Positions 1-8,901 are shown, numbered from the stretch's first letter. The stretch is DNA of 64,000 nucleotides from Marinobacter alexandrii (GCF_005871205.1 NZ_SWKM01000011.1:186001-250000), one strand, 5' to 3'. Translations and numbers: made by a program. The notes: a model not told the origin generated them from the letters alone.

Positions 1-257
1 TAGAACCCATGGCCGGGCATAGAGAATTGCTGGCTAAACCGCAGTTTAGTCCCATTTAGGGTCGAAGCAAACTGACACCAAGGATTTGATCTGATTCATT
101 TTGTTACACAGTTTGTCTCGGCCTCATGAAACGTATCCGGACAGCGAAAAGCGTCACAAATCCGTCGAATGGGCGCGCGGGAAACCACTTCAAGCTATAA
201 ACTGATCAAAAAACGTCACACCGTTTCAAGGTGACTGAAACAGTCGGGGTAGAGAGC
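1..257. other. Intergenic region at left edge with a small inverted repeat
   Basis: No gene is supported here. The only structure I see is a 6-bp inverted repeat, CTAAAC-CGCA-GTTTAG at 34-49, which could be an operator half-site pair or chance. Minus-strand ATGs at 10 and 20 could begin a gene running off the left edge, but neither has a ribosome-binding site, so no partial CDS is called. The rest is probably the promoter region of the gene starting at 258. Confidence 0.3.
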
Positions 258-719
258 ATGGATAGGCGCACGGAAATTGGGGCAGTCAGGAGCTTGGCCG
301 CGCGGTCGCAGTTTGTCGCGTGGGGGCTGGCTGTATTTGCCATACCGATGAGTGTTGGCGCCGAGAGTCTGGCCGTTGATGACGCCTTTGAATACGAAGA
401 GCGTTCCACCATCGAGAACATCCCACTGCGCTCCATCGAAGAAGACGTGCTTGCCAACACCGTGATTGAGGGTGGGCTGGCGGCCCCCGCTGCCGGTGTT
501 CCGGTAAAGCCGGCGACCGACGACGATTTTTACCTCGATCCGCTAGCCTTGCAGCCTCGGGACAGCCGAGCCGACCTGGGGCGTTCTGAAATTCCCGTAG
601 AGATCCGCTTCAGTAACCCGAAATCCATCCCCGGGCAAATCCACGGCAATAATTACAGCATTCGCCCACCGGCAAATCGTAGCTACGATGCTCTGAATAT
701 CAACATGACTGAGCGCTGA
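258..719 (+). CDS. Hypothetical exported protein (153 aa)
   Basis: I do not recognise the family. The N-terminus has basic residues followed by a hydrophobic stretch ending near Val-Gly-Ala-Glu, consistent with a Sec signal peptide of about 35 residues. The mature part is acidic and proline-rich with no cysteine and no recognisable motif, so it is probably a periplasmic or secreted protein. I chose the ATG at 258 over the GTG at 231 because it follows a purine-rich stretch (GGGGTAGAGAGC) and places the signal peptide close to the N-terminus. The downstream gene is convergent. Confidence 0.6.
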   Translation: MDRRTEIGAVRSLAARSQFVAWGLAVFAIPMSVGAESLAVDDAFEYEERSTIENIPLRSIEEDVLANTVIEGGLAAPAAGVPVKPATDDDFYLDPLALQPRDSRADLGRSEIPVEIRFSNPKSIPGQIHGNNYSIRPPANRSYDALNINMTER

Positions 720-730
720 GTCGCGCGGTC

Positions 731-1054
731 TCAGGCTGCGGCGGTGTCGCTGATTTCTGTTTTACCCAATACGTCCTGATAAAAGAAGGTCAGCGCCTGG
801 CTTGCCTGGTTCAGCCGTGCTCGCGACACCTGAATACGGTCACTGAGATAGGCGAGAAACTGCTGGCGGTCTTCGCCGGCCAGGGTTTCCGGATCTTTCA
901 GATCGTGGAAAAGCACGAAGCGGGTAATCCAGTGCAGGTAGGTTTGCTCTGCACGCTGGTGTAGGTCCTGTTCGCGAATAGCGCTTTTGACGCGGCCAAT
1001 CAGGCCCGGTTGAGATTGTTCAAGTGCCTCGGTGACATCCATGAGTAACTGCAT
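731..1054 (-). CDS. Orphan integrase-type N-terminal SAM-like domain protein (107 aa)
   Basis: The whole 107-residue product resembles the N-terminal DNA-binding SAM-like domain of tyrosine recombinases: helices with the pattern RAEQTYLHWITRFVLFHDLK, then a second helical pair including LTFFYQDVLG. There is no catalytic domain (no R...HxxR...Y) in this protein or beside it. It is therefore either a remnant of an integrase or a stand-alone domain protein with another role. No clear Shine-Dalgarno precedes either candidate start (1054, or the in-frame ATG at 1042). The family call is from pattern recognition and the function is unknown. Confidence 0.6.
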   Translation of the reverse strand: MQLLMDVTEALEQSQPGLIGRVKSAIREQDLHQRAEQTYLHWITRFVLFHDLKDPETLAGEDRQQFLAYLSDRIQVSRARLNQASQALTFFYQDVLGKTEISDTAAA

Positions 1055-1125
1055 CCAGTGGGTTGTTGTTATTAGAATGCGCGCATCTTATGACAATCGT
1101 TTGAACGTCGCAAAATTTCTTCTAA

Positions 1126-1158
1126 GAAAAAATAATCCCGGTCGAATCGACCGGGATT
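1126..1158 (-). terminator. Rho-independent terminator of the acyl-CoA-binding protein gene
   Basis: AATCCCGGTCGA and TCGACCGGGATT form a near-perfect 12-bp stem. Read on the minus strand it is followed by ATTTTTTCTT, the expected U-tract, just downstream of the stop codon at 1178. Confidence 0.8.
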
Positions 1159-1177
1159 GGGGGCAAACGGCAGGGAG

Positions 1178-1438
1178 TTACTTCAGGGCGTTCAGCTTAT
1201 CAATATACTGCTGCATGGCTTCCTCGCTGGAGGTGCCTTTCAGCTTGTCCCACGCGTCGAACTTGGCGCGCGCAACAAAGTCCATCATGCCCGGGCGCTT
1301 GCCGGAAACATCGCCTTCAGTGGCCTGCTTGTATAACGCGTAGAACTCAAGCTTCATCTCGTTCGAAGGCTGAAAATCGCCTTCGGCGTTCTGGATGTAG
1401 TTTACCGCTTCGTCGAACTGGGTTTTCAGGTCGCTCAT
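1178..1438 (-). CDS. Acyl-CoA-binding protein (86 aa)
   Basis: A small cytosolic four-helix protein that binds long-chain acyl-CoA esters and buffers or delivers them. The 86-residue length is exactly that of the ACBP family. The signature stretch YALYKQATEGDVSGKRPGMM followed by AKFDAWDKLKGTSSEEAM is nearly collinear with eukaryotic ACBP, including the tyrosine and lysines that contact the CoA phosphates. The start at 1438 is supported by an AAGGAG 6 bases upstream; the longer frame back to 1501 lacks this. It is monocistronic with its own terminator. It fits an organism with active lipid metabolism. Confidence 0.93.
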   Translation of the reverse strand: MSDLKTQFDEAVNYIQNAEGDFQPSNEMKLEFYALYKQATEGDVSGKRPGMMDFVARAKFDAWDKLKGTSSEEAMQQYIDKLNALK

Positions 1439-1589
1439 CTCAATCTCCTTGTGGGTAAGCATTGGCTGTAAAAAGAGTTCGGCCGAGTATAGCCACCGCA
1501 CGGGCCAACGTCATTGGCCAAACGTTCCTTTCCTCCGACGAATGGGGTATTGTCCCCAGCCAAAAATTTCGTTAAGGGGAATGTCGTTT

Positions 1590-2081
1590 ATGGCCAGTGT
1601 CAACAAGTTGTCCGGAATCGTCAGTAAAATCAATCGTCTGCCTGACTTCGCCCGATCCAGGGCCTTATCCCTGTTTTTTGGCAAAGTGGTGCCCTTCACC
1701 GGCACAACGGGTATTCGCATTGAAGCCCTCGACCACGAGCGCTGCGTTATCAGTCTTGCCAACAAGCGCCGGGTTCAGAACCACATCGGCGGCGTGCACG
1801 CGGTGGCATCGCTGGTGCTGGCCGAGTCAGCGACCGGCTTTCTCGTTGGCCTGAACGTGCCAGACGACAAGGTACCCGTAATCAAGACCGCCAGCGCCGA
1901 ATACACTCGCCGCGCCAAAGGCGACATGACCGTGCAAGCGCACCTCACCGACGAGCAGCGCGAGCGTATGCGCACTGAGGAAAAGGGCGATGTGTCCGTG
2001 CCGGTCACCATCCACGACAGCGAAGGCAAAGAGCCGATCGAAATTGAGATGGTCTGGGCCTGGACGCCGAAGCGCCGTTGA
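1590..2081 (+). CDS. DUF4442 hotdog-fold protein, thioesterase-like (163 aa)
   Basis: The product resembles the DUF4442/PaaI-like hotdog family. The centre of the protein carries a GVHAVASLVLAESATGFLVG helix preceded by NHIGG, followed by the beta-strand pattern IKTASAEYTRRAKGDM typical of hotdog thioesterases. The substrate cannot be told from sequence; family members are presumed acyl-CoA thioesterases. The ATG at 1590 is preferred because AAGGGGA ends 9 bases upstream; the ATG at 1581 directly abuts that site. A GC-rich hairpin without a U-tract (2097-2121) lies just downstream. Confidence 0.75.
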   Translation: MASVNKLSGIVSKINRLPDFARSRALSLFFGKVVPFTGTTGIRIEALDHERCVISLANKRRVQNHIGGVHAVASLVLAESATGFLVGLNVPDDKVPVIKTASAEYTRRAKGDMTVQAHLTDEQRERMRTEEKGDVSVPVTIHDSEGKEPIEIEMVWAWTPKRR

Positions 2082-2096
2082 GGCTGAAAAGCATGT

Positions 2097-2121
2097 AGCC
2101 CGGTAAAACTTTGCCCGGGCT
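2097..2121 (+). terminator. Possible hairpin terminator upstream of the T6SS operon
   Basis: AGCCCGG and CCGGGCT are perfect complements separated by 11 bases, right after the DUF4442 gene. There is no immediate U-tract (a TTTTT run appears 14 bases later), so a terminating role is uncertain. It separates the housekeeping genes from the T6SS operon. Confidence 0.35.
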
Positions 2122-2246
2122 CACATTCTGGCCACTTTTTGCTTGAGTACGAAAAATACCCTGTGTAGAGTCCGCTGCGTTGCGTGCCAGGAAGGCGCGT
2201 ACAAGGGATTGAACAACTGCAAATGATTTGCACAGGGAGCAAGCGC

Positions 2247-2738
2247 ATGTCTTCGAAAGAAGGATCCGTCGCGCCTAAAGAGCGCATCAATATCAAGTAT
2301 GTCCCCGCTACCGGAGACCAGCAGGCTGAAACCGAGCTTCCGCTGAAGATGTTCGTGGTTGGCGATTTCAAGGGCCACGCTGAAGAAACCCCCATCGAAG
2401 AACGCAAAGCCATTTCCGTCGACAAGAACAACTTCCGTTCTGTCATGAAGGAGTCCGGGCTTAGCATCTCCACCACTGTCACTAACAGACTGGAAGAAAA
2501 CGCCGACGAACTGCCGGTGAATCTCGACATCCAGACCCTGGACGATTTCTCCCCCGATAACATTGCCCGCCAGGTACCCGAGCTCCGCAAGTTGGTTGAG
2601 TTGCGTGAAGCATTGGTTGCGCTCAAGGGGCCTCTGGGTAATGTGCCGTCGTTCCGCTCCAAGATGCAGGAGTTGTTGGACAACGAGCAGGCCCGGGACA
2701 AGTTGCTGGCCGAACTGGAACTGGCAACTGACCAGTAA
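2247..2738 (+). CDS. tssB: T6SS contractile sheath small subunit TssB (VipA)
   Basis: TssB pairs with TssC to form the contractile sheath that drives the Hcp tube out of the cell. The 163-residue product has the family hallmarks: an N-terminal INIKYVPATGDQQAETELPL strand region, LPLKMFVVGDF, an NFRSVMKESG segment and a C-terminal helix with VPSFRSKMQELLDN. The ATG at 2247 follows an AGGGAG Shine-Dalgarno; the upstream in-frame starts from 2184 do not. This is the first gene of a 15-gene co-directional tss cluster, with tssC 67 bases downstream. No clear sigma-54 promoter was found in front of it. Confidence 0.95.
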   Translation: MSSKEGSVAPKERINIKYVPATGDQQAETELPLKMFVVGDFKGHAEETPIEERKAISVDKNNFRSVMKESGLSISTTVTNRLEENADELPVNLDIQTLDDFSPDNIARQVPELRKLVELREALVALKGPLGNVPSFRSKMQELLDNEQARDKLLAELELATDQ

Positions 2739-2805
2739 CCCCTATCACCGCGGGAGTGCGGTGTAAAAACCCCAATTTATCAATTACGTACTGAAGGGAT
2801 GTGGT

Positions 2806-4302
2806 ATGTCTGATACTGCTGTGCAGCAATCTGCTGCCTCCGACTCCGTTGCAGCCGAGTCCGTTACAGAGGGATCCTTGCTGGATCAGGTGATGGCCAA
2901 CAGCCGCATGGCCCCGGCCGATGAAGGCTACGACGTGGCTCGCCGAGGCGTGGCGACGTTCATCGCCAACCTTCTTAAGAGCGACGAAAAAGGTCAGCCG
3001 GTCAATAAGGCGCTGGTGGACCAGATGGTGGTGGAACTGGACCGCAAGATCAGCGCCCAGATGGATGAAATTCTCCATGCGCCCAAGCTGCAGGAGCTGG
3101 AATCATCCTGGCGTGGTCTGAAGCTGATGGTCGACCGCACCGACTTCCGGGAGAACATCAAGGTGGACGTTCTTCACGCCACCAAAGCCGAGCTGTTGGA
3201 AGACTTCGAGTTCGCTCCGGATGTCACTCAGAGCGGTTTCTACAAACATATCTACGCCACTGAATACGGCCAGTTTGGCGGTGAGCCGGTGGGTGCCGTG
3301 ATTGGCAACTACGCGTTTACGCCGTCCACACCGGACATCAAGCTGTTGCAGTATGTGTCCTCGGTGGGCGCCATGGCCCATGCGCCATTCCTTTCCTCGG
3401 TAGGCCCGTCCTTCTTCGGGGTCGACAGTTATCAGGAGCTGCCGGCCATCAAGGAACTGAAGGCCGTGTTCGAGGGCCCGAAGTACGCCAAGTGGCGTTC
3501 TCTGCGAGAATCCGAAGATGCCCGTTACCTGGGGCTGGCTTCACCTCGTTTCCTGCTGCGCGTGCCCTACGACCCATCGGAAAACCCGGTTCGCAGCTTT
3601 AACTACAAGGAAGAGGTATCCGGTGACCATGAGCACTACCTGTGGGGCAACACCGCTTACCTGCTGGCAACGCGTCTGACTGAGAGCTTCGCTAACTACC
3701 GTTGGTGCCCAAACATCATCGGACCGCAGAGTGGCGGTGTGGTTGAAGATCTGCCGGTGCACCTGTTTGAGTCTTTTGGACAGCTGGAATCCAAGATTCC
3801 GACCGAGGTTCTGATTACCGACCGGCGCGAATACGAAATGGCGGATGAAGGCTTCATCGCGCTGACCATGCGCAAGGGCAGCGACAACGCCGCCTTCTTC
3901 TCGGCCAACTCGGTGCAGAAGCCCAAGCAGTTCCCGAACACCAAGGTAGGCAAGGAGGCGGAGACCAACTACAAGCTGGGTACCCAGCTGCCGTACATGA
4001 TGATCGTCAACCGCCTGGCGCACTACATCAAAGTGCTCCAGCGCGAGCAGATCGGGTCGTGGAAAGAGCGTCAGGATCTGGAGCGGGAGCTTAACACCTG
4101 GATTCGTCAGTACGTCGCCGACCAGGAAAACCCGCCGGCGGAGGTCCGTAGCCGACGCCCGCTGCGCGCCGCCCAGGTGACTGTCTCTGACGTAGAAGGC
4201 GATCCGGGCTGGTATCAGGTGTCGCTGGCCGTTCGGCCGCACTTCAAATACATGGGGGCCAATTTCGAGCTGTCGTTGGTAGGCCGACTGGACAAGGATT
4301 AA
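2806..4302 (+). CDS. tssC: T6SS contractile sheath large subunit TssC (VipB)
   Basis: TssC is the large sheath subunit, bound by TssB and recycled by ClpV after contraction. At 498 residues it has family length. Recognisable segments are WRGLKLMVDRTDFRENIKVD, a GAVIGNYAF stretch, the AKWRSLRESEDARYLGLASP region, PRFLLRVPYD, and a C-terminal strand VSLAVRPHFKYMGANFELSL ending in VGRLDKD. It lies 67 bases after tssB and only 4 bases before tssE, indicating one transcript. Confidence 0.97.
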   Translation: MSDTAVQQSAASDSVAAESVTEGSLLDQVMANSRMAPADEGYDVARRGVATFIANLLKSDEKGQPVNKALVDQMVVELDRKISAQMDEILHAPKLQELESSWRGLKLMVDRTDFRENIKVDVLHATKAELLEDFEFAPDVTQSGFYKHIYATEYGQFGGEPVGAVIGNYAFTPSTPDIKLLQYVSSVGAMAHAPFLSSVGPSFFGVDSYQELPAIKELKAVFEGPKYAKWRSLRESEDARYLGLASPRFLLRVPYDPSENPVRSFNYKEEVSGDHEHYLWGNTAYLLATRLTESFANYRWCPNIIGPQSGGVVEDLPVHLFESFGQLESKIPTEVLITDRREYEMADEGFIALTMRKGSDNAAFFSANSVQKPKQFPNTKVGKEAETNYKLGTQLPYMMIVNRLAHYIKVLQREQIGSWKERQDLERELNTWIRQYVADQENPPAEVRSRRPLRAAQVTVSDVEGDPGWYQVSLAVRPHFKYMGANFELSLVGRLDKD

Positions 4303-4306
4303 TCCG

Positions 4307-4747
4307 GTGTTTCGCAGTGCCAAGGCTGATCCCGTGACCGGCCACCGTGGCAGCTTGTTTGAGCGACTTGAGCAGGCTGGCGCACCGGCCGGGCAGGGAA
4401 TGGCGGAAGTCACCCATGTGGTGGAATCCATCAAACGGCATCTGGTTCGGCTGCTGAATGCCCATCCGGGCAACAGTGCCACCGTTCCTGATCTGGGGTT
4501 GCTGGATTTCAACGACGCCACTTTGGGAACCCACGATCTCAGTATTCAGGTTCGCAGCGCTATCCGGAACTGTATTGAAAAATACGAGCCCAGAGTGAAG
4601 CGGGTGGATGTCGTGACCCTGCCGCAGGGATCCGACCTATTGCAGCTGCGATTCCAGGTAACGGTGTACCTGAATGTGGGGGCTGAAGCCGAGAAGACGA
4701 CCATCGATTTGTTATTGGATGACAAGCGTTACTACCGGGTGGTGTAA
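4307..4747 (+). CDS. tssE: T6SS baseplate subunit TssE (gp25-like)
   Basis: TssE is the gp25-like wedge component of the T6SS baseplate that primes sheath polymerisation. The 146-residue product contains the GPW/gp25 pattern: SIKRHLVRLLN, a PDLGLLDFND segment, IRNCIEKYEPRV and a C-terminal beta region. It starts with GTG 4 bases after the tssC stop, so translation is probably coupled. The following 66-base gap before tssF is purine-poor and shows no terminator. Confidence 0.93.
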   Translation: MFRSAKADPVTGHRGSLFERLEQAGAPAGQGMAEVTHVVESIKRHLVRLLNAHPGNSATVPDLGLLDFNDATLGTHDLSIQVRSAIRNCIEKYEPRVKRVDVVTLPQGSDLLQLRFQVTVYLNVGAEAEKTTIDLLLDDKRYYRVV

Positions 4748-4813
4748 CGAACACGGACGTTAGGGTAGGCCGGAATCCGGCCTACCCAGGCCCTCGATTG
4801 GTGCAGTGGTGTT

Positions 4814-6586
4814 ATGAAGTTGAACCGATTTTACCGAGACGAACTGAGCTTTTTGCGGCTGCAGGGCCGGGAATTTGCAGATGCACACCCGCAATTGACC
4901 CGGTTTCTGTCCGAGCAGAGCACAGATCCGGACGTGGAGCGCCTGCTGGAAGGCTTCGCTTTCCTGACTGGGAAACTGCGCGAGAAGGTTGAGGACGAAT
5001 TTCCGGAGTTGACCCACTCGCTGTTGAACATGTTGTGGCCCAATTACCTTCGGCCGGTGCCCAGTTGCACCATTATACGCTTTGATCCGCAACTCCATGC
5101 GATCAGTGAACGCCAGCGCATTGACCGCGCTACCGAGATTAAAAGTCGGCCCCTGGGCGAGGCCAACCGCCAGACCCAATGCCGGTTTCGGACCTGTCGC
5201 GACGTCGATTTGTTTCCGGTCAGTGTGGCCGGAGCTTATGCCGAACATTCCCGGGAAGTGTCGTCTGTGACGCTGGACCTGGCCGTGCACACCGACCAGC
5301 CGCTCAATGCCGTGGGCCTGAACACCTTGCGCTTCTATCTTGGCGGCGACGATCACACCGCGGAAACACTGTATCTGTGGCTAAACCATTACCTGACCCG
5401 CGTCGAGTTGAAGGTGGGGGAGGCCAGTTACAGCTTGCCGCCCTCACTGCTGCAGCCAGTGGGTTTTGCCGGTGACGAGGCTCTACTGCCGTACCCCAAG
5501 AACGCCTACCCGGGTTACCGCATCCTGCAGGAGTATCTGAGTTTTCCGGAGGCTTTCCGGTTTGTGGATGTTTGTGGCCTGGCCGCGCGCTTGCCGGCGG
5601 TGCAGGCGGACGAGATCAGCCTGCAGTTCCACTTCAGCCGGATCTTGCCGCCGGATGCCAAGGTCCGGGCGGAAAGTCTGCAGCTGTACTGTACGCCCGC
5701 GGTCAATCTGTTCAGCCATGAGGGTGAGCCGGTTGACCTGAGCGGGCGTCAGACGGAGTACCGGATCTTGCCGTCCAGTCGATCCCCTGAACATTTCGAA
5801 GTGTTTTCCGTCGCCCAGGTCGAGGGTTGGCTGGAAGGCCGGTCCGGCCGGGGCGAACCGCGGATCTACACGCCATTCGAGAGCTTTCAGCACGAAGTGG
5901 AGCGGGACCGTGGCCGGACCGCACTGTATTACCGGCTTAGGACTCGGGAAAGCGTCCGGGGCGATGGCTTTGATCACTACATTGCCTTCGTGCGCGGTGA
6001 CGAATCCGAATGTCTGAGCCGCCAAGAAGCGGTCTCGCTGACCCTGACCTGTACCAACCGGCAGTTGCCGGAGCAATTAGCCATCGGTGATGTCTGCATG
6101 GCCACCGAAACATCGCCGGCGTTTGCTTCGTTCGCCAACGTCACCCGACCCACCGCTACCCTGCGTCCGACCCTCGATGGCAGCCTGTTGTGGACTCTGA
6201 TCTCCAACCTGTCGCTGAACTACCTGTCGATGTTGGACGTGGACGCACTGCGAACCGTGCTCCGGGTCTATGATTTCCGGGCCCTGATGGATCGGCAGGC
6301 GGAGCGGATTTCGCAAAAACGGCTGGCGGGCATTCTCGAGATCGAAACCGCCCCGGTGGACCGGATGGTACGGGGTTTGCCGGTTCGGGGGATTCGGTCG
6401 GTGCTGACACTGGATCAGGGTGGATTTGCCTCGGAAGGCGATCTGTACCTGTTCGGAACCGTGCTGAGCCAGTTTTTTTCGCTCTACGCCAGTATCAACG
6501 CTTTTCACCAACTGGAAGTGGTGAATTCTGACAACCAGGAACGGTATACATGGACGTTACAGCAAGGTCAGCAGCCGCTGATGTAG
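4814..6586 (+). CDS. tssF: T6SS baseplate subunit TssF
   Basis: TssF (VasA/ImpG) forms the baseplate wedge with TssG and TssK. The 590-residue length is normal. The N-terminus FYRDELSFLRLQGREFADAH and the following LEGFAFLTGKLREKVEDEFP are diagnostic of the family, and the C-terminus contains the GDLYLFGTVLSQFFSLYASI motif. The 3' end overlaps tssG by 37 bases, suggesting coupled translation of the two partners. Confidence 0.96.
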   Translation: MKLNRFYRDELSFLRLQGREFADAHPQLTRFLSEQSTDPDVERLLEGFAFLTGKLREKVEDEFPELTHSLLNMLWPNYLRPVPSCTIIRFDPQLHAISERQRIDRATEIKSRPLGEANRQTQCRFRTCRDVDLFPVSVAGAYAEHSREVSSVTLDLAVHTDQPLNAVGLNTLRFYLGGDDHTAETLYLWLNHYLTRVELKVGEASYSLPPSLLQPVGFAGDEALLPYPKNAYPGYRILQEYLSFPEAFRFVDVCGLAARLPAVQADEISLQFHFSRILPPDAKVRAESLQLYCTPAVNLFSHEGEPVDLSGRQTEYRILPSSRSPEHFEVFSVAQVEGWLEGRSGRGEPRIYTPFESFQHEVERDRGRTALYYRLRTRESVRGDGFDHYIAFVRGDESECLSRQEAVSLTLTCTNRQLPEQLAIGDVCMATETSPAFASFANVTRPTATLRPTLDGSLLWTLISNLSLNYLSMLDVDALRTVLRVYDFRALMDRQAERISQKRLAGILEIETAPVDRMVRGLPVRGIRSVLTLDQGGFASEGDLYLFGTVLSQFFSLYASINAFHQLEVVNSDNQERYTWTLQQGQQPLM

Positions 6587-7566
6587 CCGAGCTGCAACCC
6601 GTTCTGGGTAACGCGCGGCGATACAATTTCTTTCAGCTGGTGGATCTGATTCACCGGCACCATGGTGACGACCTGGAGCGGGCCAAGGATAGCCAGCCCG
6701 GCCAGGGCCGGATTCGGTTTTCCGCGTCTGCGGGCCTGGGATTTCCGGGCAGTGACGTGGTATCGGCACTGTCGCCGGAACATGAGCACGCGCCCTACCA
6801 GATGGAAGTGAGTTTTCTGGGACTACATGGTTCGCAGTCGCCGCTCCCCGGTTATTACCTGGACGATCTCGCCTGGGAGGCGGGCCAGAATCTCGGGGTT
6901 CGTTGCCACTTTCTCGATTTCTTTAATCACCGCCTGGTGACGCTGTTTCATCGCGCCTGGCGCAAGTACCGCTATTACGTGCGTTTTCAGCCCGGGGCCT
7001 CGGATGGTTTCTCCGAACTGATCTTTGCGCTCGCTGGCCTGGGCGATAGGCGACTCCGGGATGCCACACCGGTGAACTGGTCAAAAATGCTGGCCTACGC
7101 AGGGCTGATGGCCGGCCGCAGCCGGTCGCCAGAGGTGGTCAGTGGCATTGTTGGTCACTGCTTTGATCTGGACGACGTCAGCATCGAGCAGTGGGTGTTG
7201 CGTAAGGTGGACATTGCACGAGAACAGCAAACCCAACTGGGCGGGGCAAACGCAGAGCTGGGTAACACCACGCTCATTGGTGTCCGGGTGCGTGATCGCG
7301 GCGGCAAATTCCTGTTGCGCATTGGCAATCTCAGTCAAGAACGGTTCGCGGATTTTCTGCCTAATGGTCGAGAACACGACCGGCTGGTGAAGCTGGTGGA
7401 ATTCACCACCCGCGAGCAACTGGCCTATGACCTGGTGCTGCAGATGCGTGCCCGGGATGTCCGGCCCATGCAGTTGGGGGAGGACGTCCGAATGGGCTGG
7501 AACTCGTTCGTAACCCCCGAAAAAGCCCGCACCCGGCCCGCGGTGCGTATTCAGATCCGCCGTTAG
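6550..7566 (+). CDS. tssG: T6SS baseplate subunit TssG
   Basis: TssG (VasB/ImpH) is the TssF partner in the baseplate wedge. The 338-residue product has the family pattern FFQLVDLIHRH near the N-terminus, IRFSASAGLGFPGSDV, the LGLHGSQSPLPGYYLDDL segment (core GxxGxxxPLP) and a DFFNHRLVTLFHRAWRKYRY helix. Its start lies 37 bases inside tssF. Although that overlap is longer than usual, this start includes the conserved N-terminal helix. Confidence 0.96.
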   Translation: MDVTARSAAADVAELQPVLGNARRYNFFQLVDLIHRHHGDDLERAKDSQPGQGRIRFSASAGLGFPGSDVVSALSPEHEHAPYQMEVSFLGLHGSQSPLPGYYLDDLAWEAGQNLGVRCHFLDFFNHRLVTLFHRAWRKYRYYVRFQPGASDGFSELIFALAGLGDRRLRDATPVNWSKMLAYAGLMAGRSRSPEVVSGIVGHCFDLDDVSIEQWVLRKVDIAREQQTQLGGANAELGNTTLIGVRVRDRGGKFLLRIGNLSQERFADFLPNGREHDRLVKLVEFTTREQLAYDLVLQMRARDVRPMQLGEDVRMGWNSFVTPEKARTRPAVRIQIRR

Positions 7567-7590
7567 AACGGCTGCACAGGGACAACAGGT

Positions 7591-8901
7591 ATGCAAACGC
7601 AGTCAGCAACCGTTTTGAGACTGACGCTCACCAACCCGATGGACACTCGGGGTGGCGCAAAAATTGAGCATTGTTTCGACGTCGGGGGTGGCTCCATCGG
7701 AACCGCCGACAACGACACCTGGCGCTTGTCGTCCCATCGCACCGGCGCTATTGCCGGCCATGCCGAGATCCGGTTCGTTGACGGTGAGTTCTGCCTGATC
7801 GACCGCAGTGGCCGCACCTACATCAACAGCGCGAGTGAGCCGGTAGGACGGGGACGCCGGGCAAGACTCAAACACGGTGACACCGTGAGCATCGGCCGGT
7901 ACCGGGCTCGGGCCGAATTAACGTTGGCTTCCAGCGAGGCCGACATGAACGAACCGGAGAGCGAACACGACCAGTTGCTTAATGGCGCATCGGCGGCGCT
8001 GGTGACGGCGGGTCCGTCAAAGGCGGACTCCGCCCATCGTGAGCCGCTGGCAGAGTTATCGCCAGACACCGGGGCGGATGGGGCGCGGGACCCTCTCAGC
8101 CATTGGCAAAGCGCTGCCGATGCAGACCCAGACGATTCGTCGCTGCTGGCGGACGAGCCCGGCTTGTCTGCCCGGACAGTGGCGGTAACAGACGAACACA
8201 GGGAGAACCGCGATGTAGCGCTGGGACTCCCGATCAGAAAAACAGGGGGAGACAGGATGTCTGATCCAAGCAAGGTGGCGGAGGCCCAAGAGGTGGCTGA
8301 CCCGAGTCGGAATTACATCAGTGGCACGCCTTTGATGCGGGCCATGGAGACGGATCTTGATTTTGCCGACAGTGATGACATGCAGCAGTTCCTGGAGGAG
8401 GCTGGCCAAACCCTGAAAGCGGCGGTGGAAGGGCTGCTGGCGCTGCACCAGGGCGAGGATCGGCGGCATCAGGCGCTGCGCACGCGGCTTCAGCCGATTG
8501 AAGATAATCCCCTGCGTCTGGGTGAGCACTATCAGGACACAATTCAGACCCTGTTCGCCAGCCAGCGCAGCCCGGTCCACCTGTCGGCTCCCGCCGCGGT
8601 GCGGGAGAGCCTGGAGAGTTTGCATCACCATCAGGTCGCTACCCACGCCGCCATCAGTGAAGCGTTGGAGGCCATCCTTCACGCCTTCTCGCCAGATGCC
8701 TTGCTCCGTCGTTTTCACGGCTATCGCCGGGGCTTACGCCAGAGTGAAGACGAAGGCCGCTGGGCCTGGGATATGTACCAGCACTATTACCGTGAATTGA
8801 AATCCAGTCGTCAGCAGGGATTTGAACGCCTGTTCCAAGAGGTGTTTGACCAGGCTTACGACCAACACTTGCGCCAATTACAGAGGGAAACGCTGTCATG
8901 A
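7591..8901 (+). CDS. tagH: T6SS FHA-domain protein TagH with degenerate phosphothreonine site
   Basis: An FHA domain lies at about residues 10-110, a low-complexity acidic linker at about 115-240, and a TagH-type helical C-terminus at about 265-436 (DMYQHYYRELKSSRQQGFER region). In P. aeruginosa, Fha1 is activated by PpkA phosphorylation. Here the usual Gly-Arg of the FHA is Gly37-Thr38, and the Ser-Arg preceding the conserved His is Ile54-Ala55 (before His57), so phosphothreonine binding is probably lost. No PpkA or PppA gene is nearby. The start follows an ACAGGG site. The stop overlaps the tssJ ATG by 4 bases. Confidence 0.88.
   Translation: MQTQSATVLRLTLTNPMDTRGGAKIEHCFDVGGGSIGTADNDTWRLSSHRTGAIAGHAEIRFVDGEFCLIDRSGRTYINSASEPVGRGRRARLKHGDTVSIGRYRARAELTLASSEADMNEPESEHDQLLNGASAALVTAGPSKADSAHREPLAELSPDTGADGARDPLSHWQSAADADPDDSSLLADEPGLSARTVAVTDEHRENRDVALGLPIRKTGGDRMSDPSKVAEAQEVADPSRNYISGTPLMRAMETDLDFADSDDMQQFLEEAGQTLKAAVEGLLALHQGEDRRHQALRTRLQPIEDNPLRLGEHYQDTIQTLFASQRSPVHLSAPAAVRESLESLHHHQVATHAAISEALEAILHAFSPDALLRRFHGYRRGLRQSEDEGRWAWDMYQHYYRELKSSRQQGFERLFQEVFDQAYDQHLRQLQRETLS

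Noticed and set aside
2129..2144. TGGCCAC..TTTTTGCTT resembling a sigma-54 promoter in front of tssB
   Set aside because: Only 9 bases separate the GG and GC elements, while sigma-54 promoters require 10; spacing is rarely relaxed, so it was not annotated as a promoter.
1775..2701. 308-codon minus-strand frame across the DUF4442 and tssB genes
   Set aside because: It is a shadow of two well-supported genes on the other strand, Ser/Arg-rich with no family resemblance.
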